Below are positions 56,600 through 64,000 of a DNA stretch of 64,000 bases, piece by piece. The notes under the pieces are model-generated. The model ran no database searches and was not told the DNA's origin. It was given only the letters and a program-made list of their open reading frames with translations. The DNA is from Pseudovirgaria hyperparasitica. Its lineage: Eukaryota; Ascomycota; Dothideomycetes; Acrospermales; Acrospermaceae. A program made the position numbers and the translations under genes. Each line of letters begins with the position of its first letter. Within the stretch, counting starts at the first letter, position 1. The DNA lies in NCBI RefSeq assembly GCF_010093815.1, contig NW_022985562.1, forward strand, positions 947,932-1,011,931, in the 5' to 3' direction.

Positions 56600-59500
56600 G
56601 GGCTATAATACTTACTATCTAGGAACCCTATAAACACTACTAGACGAGTAAACTAACTATACACCCCGGATACTATACTATATACCCTCTAGGACTAGAA
56701 AGACGAGTCCTCTTCTACATTTATAGGTTAATACTACTCTTATTATGGTTATATACCGAGCGCGATAACCTTAGGATAATACTACACCTATAAATAGATA
56801 TAGGCCCCCTATATATATATAATATATATAACTAATAACGTATACTTATACTAGACGAGATGCTCGAGGGTACCACGGAACTAGGGTAATACATCCTCCT
56901 AGGAGACTTTAACCTCTACTACTAATAGTAGGGAGGTCTAGCCGTAGTAAGGGAAGAACTTAGAGTAAGGGAACTACGCACCCGCTACCACGACTTTCTA
57001 TACCTACTTACACCTATAGAATAAGTTATATAGAAAAAATATAAATAGGATAAAGACGGGTCTACGCTTAACCTTACCTTTACTACGGAGTATATTAGTT
57101 ACCGGATCTAATACTACCGCCTAAGCTAGGTATAGACAGATTCTAACCATGAATATATGGAAACCGTAATAAACGTATATACCCCGAATAAATAATAGGG
57201 ATAATAGATATAGAAGGACACTAACTAGGAAAAGTACCTGAAGAACCTAGAATCGGCGATCCTAGATCCCTCTATAGTCGATATATCTAACGACCTAGCC
57301 ATAGACTAGGCCGTATAGATACTTCTATAAATATACTAGAATGCGAGAAATAAACACGTACTATACTAAATATACCGGTCCCCGGAAGTAAAGGGGATTC
57401 CTCGAGTATAGGAAAGTAGATAAGACGCCCGAAGGCTATATACACGCGTATACCGTACGAGAATACCCGAGTTATAGAAAGAATAGAAGAAAGCGATACG
57501 ATAACGCGATAAAGTCCTCTATAACGAAAGGCGTAAATAGTAGCGTATAATTACTAGTTAATAGACACGATACGTAATAGGGCTATGGCGTATAGCGAAA
57601 TAGGCTAAGGGCGTAGACACTCCGACACCCCCGCTACTTATACCTCCCCTAATATATTAGGGGAGAATATACTCTATGAGCCTTAAGAAAACTAAGGCCC
57701 TACGGGAGGCTATATTCCCTCTCCTAGAACTAGTAGACCTATTAGACGTTCACGGCGCTAAATACCTATACGCGGTAGATATCCCCGAAGAAGTTACGGA
57801 GGAGGACATACTTAATATTATTAAGATACTCCCAAATAATAAAGCACCCGGACTAGATGGAATTCTAAATCGATACCTAAAAAGCACTATAAAAGCGACT
57901 CTACCACTTATTACTTATATATTCTAAGCATGCGTCACGCAGGGGTACCACCCCTAGAGCTTCCGAGTCGTCTATACTATTATACTCCCGAAACTAGGAA
58001 AGAGCCCTAACTCCCTAAAGGGATAGAGACTAATCGCCCTTCTCTTCTACCTAGGTAAGATACTAGAGGCTATGGTAGCGAAGAAGATAAGTACCGTAGT
58101 ATAGAAATATAATCTCCTCCCTCCGAACCAGAAGGTAAAGATAGATAGCTCCCTAATAATAGCTATCTAATATATTATTGAAGTCGTCTAGGCCGTATAG
58201 AAATAGGGACGGGTAGTATCGCTCCTCTCCCTTAATATAGCCGGAGCGTTTAATAAGGTAAACCATATAAGACTTATTTATAACCTCCGGATAAGACGAA
58301 TACTAGAATAGATTATACGCTTTATATAGTTATTCCTTATAGGAAGAATAACTTAGATATATATCTCTAGATACTAGAGCGAATATAAAGAGACGGTATA
58401 CGGCATCCTATAAGGGAGCACTATCTCTCTAATCCTATTCCTCTTCTTTACGGTAGACCTTCTTTAAGGAATAAAGTATATAGAGGTAGTCGGATACGCC
58501 GATAATATATACCTCCTAGCTATTAATAATAATACTAACCGAACGTATAGACGACTAGAACAGGACCATAAGAGGTACCTCTAGTAGATAAAACGCCACA
58601 GAGTAAAGTTCGCCCCAGAGAAATACTAGCTTATACACTTTATTAACCATTAAGGGAAATAGGTAACTAGAGAAGGCGAACAACGCCCCCGAATCAACGC
58701 ATTTAACAAACTACTAGTATAAAGTATATACGCGCTCGGAGTTATACTAGATAGTAAGCTTAAATAGGGACCATAAGTAGTATACGCCGTCTCTAGGGCC
58801 CTCTAGATAGAAGCCGCTATATAACGGATTATAGCCTCTACGTAGGGAACCGCCTAGGATAAGGTACGCTAGCTATATATATCTATAGCACGACCCGCCT
58901 TCACGTACGGACACGAGTGCTAGTACACGGCCCTTATATAGACTAGGCGAATGAAGCTTAAATCCATATAGAACCGTATACTCCGTCTTATATTAGGCGT
59001 ATATAAAGCTACTAACACGGTACTACTACGACGCGAGATAGACGTTATAAGTATATATAACTTCTACTAGATATAGAGGGTAGTATACTTTACTAAATAA
59101 TAAGTATAGGAACGCATAGGAAACGTAGAATATACCTTCGCCGCACTACGTATACAAATTAGTATATATTACCGCGTACTCCTATATATAGGCCGGAATT
59201 AAATACGGTATAGGTGCTTAATAGAAGCCGACTCTAGCTAAGTAGTATAAGAAGTCTAAGATAACCCGGACGCTCTCCTAGACCGGTAGAGCCTTTAAGA
59301 ACTCGTGAAAAATATATGGTTATAGACTTAAGATAAGTAGAAAGAGATACTCCGTGCCTACTAGACCTTCTAGTAGAATAGATACCTAGAGTAGATTTAA
59401 GAACTATAGAAGGAACCGAGTAAATAGATATATAAAGGGCTAACGAAAGCCTAAGTATCTATACTTATCTAAGCCCGAACGGGCGCCATAGAACTTCTAT

Positions 59501-59810
59501 ACTATATCTATAAGAGAGGCGTTCCCGACACCTCCCTATGGTATAAGGCGTGCGGCCGGAGAGGTATAATACACTACTATCTAGCTATATGCCCTAACCT
59601 CTATATATAACGGTAATAGCTTATCTACGTTACGAAGACTTTAGATATTATATAATAGCTTAATAAGTACTCTAAGGACGTCTCCTAATAGATGCTTATA
59701 TATCTACTACTCCTCTAGTACTAGTAGACCCGGAAATATATACCGGAAGAGACCCGGTATACGCCGGTAGTAACCCGATATATACCGAAAGAACCCCGGG
59801 AGAACCCCGA
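56600..59810 (+). pseudogene. LINE ORF2: endonuclease and reverse transcriptase (broken)
   Basis: Endonuclease motif LLGDFNL, then LPNNKAPGLDGI, ALLFYLGKILEAMVAKKI, SLNIAGAFNKVNH, VGYADNIYLLAI and ALGVILDSKLK in RT order, interrupted by stops. The longest open piece is 83 codons (57,676-57,927). In the catalytic YADD the first Asp (GAT after C) survives and the second (GAT after T) is AAT, as TpG-to-TpA predicts. Confidence 0.88.
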
Positions 59811-59841
59811 TTATTAGTTAAGGGCAGCCCTTAACTAATAA
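59811..59841. repeat. 31-nt palindrome, right copy (LINE 3' region)
   Basis: Same 14-bp arms as the left copy with spacer CAG instead of CTA. It lies 4.75 kb from the first copy, after the last ORF2 motif. Confidence 0.95.
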
Positions 59842-60012
59842 CCTCCGCACCTATACGTGCTACCTAAGGACGAAATAACGGTAATATAGGCTATAGGCTA
59901 ATAGGCGTACCCTATAGCTATATACTTAAGACGAAATAGAGGTTTAACGAGATGTAGTTATAGACATAAGGAAGTTTTTCTCTATAGGGTTTCTTCTTAT
60001 ATAGTAGCTTAG

Positions 60013-61900
60013 ACTAGAGGAGGCATAGGCCTATAGAGTACTACTCTACCTAGTTATATAATATTATTATTATTATTATAGTATTAAGAAAGGTTACTAT
60101 AATAAGTAAGAGTTTATTAACTAGCTAGAGATATACCTATTCCCTAGCCTATAAGAGAAGTACCCTAATTAGACTATAGTTATTATTATAGATAATCTCT
60201 CTCTTTATACTAATAATAATATTACTTCTATAGTTACTATAGCTAGTTATACTCTTTAATATATACCGCCTTACTTATCTAATTATAATTCTATTAAGTT
60301 AGTATAGGTAGTTCTAAAGGTATAGATTTAAAGGTAGTATCTATTTATATATAAGTAGTTATATAACTTTAAGGAGTTCTTATACCGCGCCTTTAAGAAT
60401 AGCTACTATAATTAGTTTACTCTCCGCTTCTTTAAGTATACGGCTAATAGTTAGTATATTAATAAAACGCTATAAGAGTATATTATTATAGATTTAAAGT
60501 AGTTTAAGTATAGTAGAAGGTATGGTTTTATAGTAGAAGTAAGAGATATTAGTTAACTTTTTATAGTACTCTTTACTAACTAATATTATATTATTCTTAC
60601 TTATATTTATAGAGAGAAGGTATACTTATTTATATATATACATATTTAATATAAACTTTATAGTATCTCTACTTAAAAACCTTATATAGCTCTAGAAGCG
60701 AGTCCATAGAGTGCCTTCGCTACTTTCTTCTACTCTACTATCTTAAGATTACCCTTATACTTATAAAGATAGTAATAAGTATCTAATACTATACTTAATA
60801 GGACGCTATATACCTTTACTATCTTATAATAAGTAGTTCTAGAACGAGTAATCTCTTTAATCTACCTATACTAATAATAGTTATTAACTACGTACTTACG
60901 GAGTAATCTAATCCCGTCCTTTATCCTTATATAAGTTTCCTTTATATATTACTATTTAAGTACTAACTAAACTATATTAGTCTAATAAAGTTCTAGTTAA
61001 GTAGGGCTACTATATAGTACTAGATTTATTATCTCTAGTAGTGTTAATAGATAAGGGTATTAACTCTTAACCTTATAAGTTAGTTATAGTAACGTATAGG
61101 GCGGTAGAATACCTAGTAGATATAGAGGTATACGTAATATAAATATAGAATTAAATCTAGTCTATTAAAGTTAAGTCTATCTTATCTACTTATTAAAACG
61201 TTAATACTTAGCCCTTTTCTTATTCTTTACTCTTCTATCTTCTTAATAGTACTAAAGCTTATTAATTACTACTTAAACCTTCTAAGTCTAGAGTTACTTA
61301 GTGTAATGAATTACTAGCTAGAGCCATAGAAGAATATATAGACTCTAGTATAAGTAGTATAAGAAATAGCATAATATATAGAAGAGGTACCTATAATATA
61401 ATAGATAACCTTAGATAATAATCTAAGGCTAAGATAGACACCTATAGAGAGAGCTAATTATAGGTACTTAGAATAGGTATTCTAAGTAGCCTACCTAGTA
61501 ATTAGAAATAGAATATTAGTATTCTAAGTAATATACTAAATACTTAGAATAAGTATTCTAATTAGAGGACCTTAGTAGAACTATATAGACCCTTTAGACC
61601 TAACCTCTAGAGATAGTTCTATAGTAATTAATTTAAACTTATACTAATATAATTACTACTTTACTTACCTACTAGCTAGTTACTATTTATACCCTATTAA
61701 TACTTACTATAAATCTATTTATATCTCTTAGAGCCTTCTAAGTACCTTTATCTTTAGAAAAGCTAGAATACTCTATAGAACGGACTACTTTAGAAATAAG
61801 CCGCACCCTTATTAAGGAAGGTTTATTATAGTTTAATTACTTATCTTAGACTCTAAAGTAAGTATTTACACTATCTATTTCAATATAAAATAGTAAATAA
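60013..61900. other. RIP-mutated DNA of unresolved origin
   Basis: TpA-rich sequence with weak plus-strand coding character (for example FKEFLYRAFKN near 60,370) and many stops. Probably the upstream part of the Gypsy gag relic or another older element. No specific family motif was recognised. Confidence 0.5.
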
Positions 61901-61979
61901 TAGATAATCCTTATCTTTATAAACTATCTTATAAGTACTAACTATAGAATAAGTTAGATATCTTATTACTAAATTAGAG

Positions 61980-63450
61980 AAGTAAGTTATAGAGCTCTAA
62001 AGGGAAAATATTAAACTTAGAAAAGCTAAAGAGGGCTTTAAAAGAAAAATCCTAGAACCTTTTAAAGGTAAGCGAAGTAAACTCTAAGGATTCCTAATAT
62101 AGATTAGAATATACCTCTAGATCTATTAAATTTAGAACCTAGAAGAATAGGTTATTATTAGGCACGTAAGGAGTACGTGGCCTACTAGTTAATTCTACAT
62201 GTATGTAGTAGTCGTATATAAGTAGTGTGCTCCACCCTTAAAGTAGTAGCTCTAAGATTCGGTCCTTTTATAGTATAGTTGGTTGGTGCGTAGAGCCCGC
62301 CTCCTTATAGTTATATTCGCCGCTAGACTACTAAAGAGAGATATACTTATATGGTTCGAACCCTATCTAAGGGACTTTATAGAAAATAATCTATAGAATT
62401 AATAGAATAATACTACTAAGGTCTTTAAACGCTTCGAAGAATTTAAGAAATATATTAAGATAACTTTTAGAGATATAGATAAATAAAAGATAGCTAAGAG
62501 ATAGATCTAGTAAATAGTCTAGATAAAATCTATATCTAACTACGCCTCTAAATTCTAATAAATCTCTAGTTAGCTAGGATAGGACGATAAACCTCTAATT
62601 CTCTAGTTCTATACTAGATTATATAATAATATTAAGGATAAAATCTCTAGAGAGAGAGACTATTCTACTAACCTCTAGGAGTATATTAAGCTTATAGTCT
62701 AGATTAATAACTAACTATATAAGAGATAATATAAGAAAAGAGGGAAGAAGATCTTTTAATCTATACTTAAATAAGATATAAGAAAGGGCTACGTTAATAA
62801 AGCTCTAAACTACTTATATAAGAGATTCTATAATAGACCCATATCTATAGAACTTAGCGCCTTATAAATAAAATAACTATCTAATAAAGAAAAGAAGTAA
62901 CTAAAGAAGGAAGGTAAGTATCTCTACTATAAGAAAAAGGGATACTATATACGCGAATATCTAAAAAATAAGAATAAGAAAAGTTAGATTAAAGACCTAG
63001 TACTAAGATAAGGGAACTTTACTATAGAAAAGGAAGAAGTACCTTACATAACTATATTATAGACTAGTTATACTAATAACCTCTATTTTATATATAAGTT
63101 AGAAAAAGATAGTATAGATTAGTATCTAAAGAAAAGAAATATCTTAATAGCTAGTAAATAACCCCTATTACTTCACGAAAAAGTAGAACTATAGAAATAC
63201 TTAGAAGTAATAAGAAGATCTAAACTAACTAAAGAAATAGTATCTAAAGAAGTAATAATTAAAGAAAGTACTATAGAGGAGGATAGTAAGAAAGAAACCC
63301 TTACTATAGAAGAACTATATAATAAGTTAATAATAATATAAGACTCTATTACTTACTATATTATCTATTACTATAGAAAGTATATAAATAAGAATAATAG
63401 AGACCTATCTAGAAGAGACGCGGAAATCTAATTAGAAGATAACTAACTTA
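61980..63450 (+). pseudogene. Second Ty3/Gypsy gag relic, split by the 154-bp insertion
   Basis: Plus strand. EPFKGKRSKL (about 62,058) is the N-terminal gag landmark. After the insertion (62,156-62,309) the frame resumes with FAARLLKRDILIWFEPYLRDFIENN (62,316 on), then KVFKRFEEFKKYIKITFRDID, and a FYTRLYNNIKDKI segment. A zinc knuckle at about 62,918-62,960 reads YLYYKKKGYYIREY, where the family has CX2CX4HX4C: all four ligands are Tyr. Protease/RT are not reached before the next element begins at 63,584. Confidence 0.85.
62156..62309 (+). mobile_element. 154-bp LTR-like element (solo LTR or TRIM), copy B, with 5-bp target duplication
   Basis: Starts TATTAGGCACG (TG to TA at the end) and ends CTCCTTATA. 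It is flanked by a perfect 5-bp duplication GTTAT (62,151-62,155 and 62,310-62,314). It interrupts the Gypsy gag reading frame, and removing it with one GTTAT restores frame continuity. It differs from copy A by a 2-bp indel and a few transitions. Confidence 0.9.
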
Positions 63451-63583
63451 TTTTACCCTACCACGAGGAATATAGTAAGACTTTCTAGATTACTTATATC
63501 TATAATAACTATCTTCGCTATCTCTATAAGAAGTAAACCTAGAAATAGTTTCTATAATAGTATTAAAATTAAGTGATTCTAAA

Positions 63584-64000
63584 TATAAGGATTATAGACG
63601 TAGAATAGTAGTCTAATAGGTCATAGAAGGATTCGGGAATATATTTAAAAGGGTAGTCTACTCTCCTAATAAGGTTAATTTCTAAAGAGTAGGAATTAAG
63701 TATATACGGCCTACTTATATAGTAGTCTCGCTTATTCTAGCTAGCTTAACCTAGGTCCATCTATTACGGACTATACTAGACCATAGTAGTCTAGTTAAGT
63801 CTATTCTAGTATTAGCCCTAATAATATCCTTCTTCTTTCTATGCTTCGCCCTAAAGTACTTAGCTATATATAAATCTATAATTCTATAAGCGTTATATTT
63901 ATACGCGTATCTAATTAAATCTATATAACATTATTAATAGTCTTTATATTAGTAAACTTAAGCTCTAGTTTACTTTTATTTATATATACACTTATCCCTT
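63584..64000 (-). mobile_element. Second copy of the chromovirus: 3' LTR (63,584-63,823) and adjacent internal sequence, cut by the window edge
   Basis: The first 240 bp match the chromovirus LTRs. The next ~165 bp (63,824 on) match 46,672-46,834, the internal sequence beside the 3' LTR of the first copy. The orientation is therefore minus, with the body lying to the right of the window. It is inserted into the Gypsy gag relic. Confidence 0.9.

Larger units (their letters stand above)
54814..60012 (+). mobile_element. LINE (non-LTR) retrotransposon, Tad/I-like, RIP-inactivated
   Basis: About 5.2 kb on the plus strand. ORF1 starts near the ATG at 55,067 and ends with two CCHC knuckles (about 56,070-56,165). 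ORF2 has an APE-type endonuclease with LLGDFNL (about 56,895-56,920), an RT with LPNNKAPGLDG (about 57,826-57,860), a LSLNIAGAFNKVNH block (about 58,228-58,270) and GYADN (58,492-58,506), and a C-terminal zinc-binding region with KACGRR...HYYLAICPN (about 59,545-59,600). Candidate 8-bp target duplications ACTAGAGG flank it (54,806-54,813 and 60,013-60,020). The precise ends are inferred. Confidence 0.88.
45800..64000. other. AT-rich, RIP-mutated transposon nest
   Basis: About 18.2 kb of TpA-rich DNA with few ATG, CpA or TpG dinucleotides while CpG is retained, and no open frame longer than about 92 codons. Transposon motifs are readable through in-frame TAA/TAG codons. Substitutions are those expected of RIP in either strand: Gln to stop, Trp to stop, Cys and His to Tyr, Asp to Asn. 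The individual elements are listed separately. RIP needs a sexual cycle with the RID/DIM-2 machinery, so the lineage had it, at least historically. Confidence 0.93.

Noticed and set aside
57676-57927. 83-codon open frame as an independent small gene
   Set aside because: It is an intact fragment of the LINE reverse transcriptase; the flanking sequence continues the same protein through stops.
62341-62352. TGGTTCGAACCC as a tRNA T-arm
   Set aside because: It encodes the conserved WFEP of the Gypsy gag; no cloverleaf around it.

Overview
This window is nuclear DNA from a filamentous ascomycete (Pezizomycotina). The evidence is short spliceosomal introns (about 46-118 nt, mostly GTAAGT/GTATGT-type donors), three Zn(II)2Cys6 regulators, fungal forms of CGI121, COX4, DPB3, VPS9, AME1/CENP-U, GPI17 and CET1, and a sharply bounded AT-rich compartment of transposons carrying the signature of repeat-induced point mutation (RIP). 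A dothideomycete-like host would fit, but this is inferred from style, not from a marker.

Bases 1 to about 45,100 are a gene-bearing compartment with 17 protein genes. In order: a Zn2Cys6 regulator (minus, cut by the left edge); CGI121 (KEOPS tRNA t6A complex) and COX4 (cytochrome c oxidase) as a convergent pair; a 3.2-kb gene-poor interval; a DPB3-type histone-fold protein; a conserved coiled-coil protein; a GPI-anchored GH76 mannanase for the cell wall; a Zn2Cys6 regulator (minus) and a second Zn2Cys6/polyQ regulator (plus), divergent over 2.2 kb; VPS9 (Rab5 GEF with a CUE domain); an MFS exporter; a 4.2-kb gene-poor interval with minisatellites; a small RING protein; a twin-CX9C mitochondrial-type protein sharing a 241-bp promoter with AME1 (inner kinetochore); a beta-lactamase-fold serine hydrolase; GPI17/PIG-S (GPI transamidase); a GFA-fold zinc protein; and CET1 (mRNA 5'-triphosphatase). 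These are mostly housekeeping genes, with no sign of a biosynthetic cluster. One thematic link is that GPI17 attaches GPI anchors and the GH76 protein has the form of a GPI-anchored client.

From about 45.8 kb to the right edge the DNA turns AT-rich, TpA-rich and poor in CpA/TpG, and has no reading frame over about 92 codons. It is a nest of dead transposons whose protein motifs can still be read through RIP stops: a complete Ty3/Gypsy chromovirus on the minus strand (46,432-54,464, two 240-bp LTRs, gag-PR-RT-IN-chromodomain, plus a 2.4-kb segment with an opposite-strand reading frame); a LINE (about 54.8-60.0 kb, plus strand) with two copies of a 31-nt palindrome bracketing its ORFs; a second Gypsy gag relic (about 62.0-63.4 kb) split by a 154-bp LTR-like insertion with a perfect 5-bp target duplication; and the start of another copy of the first chromovirus at the right edge. 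Active-site changes (YLDD to YLNN, YADD to YADN, zinc-knuckle Cys/His to Tyr) are what TpG-to-TpA and CpA-to-TpA mutation predicts.

The sequence has two N gaps: 20,459-20,483 inside the polyQ repeat, and 46,835-46,959 inside the chromovirus.
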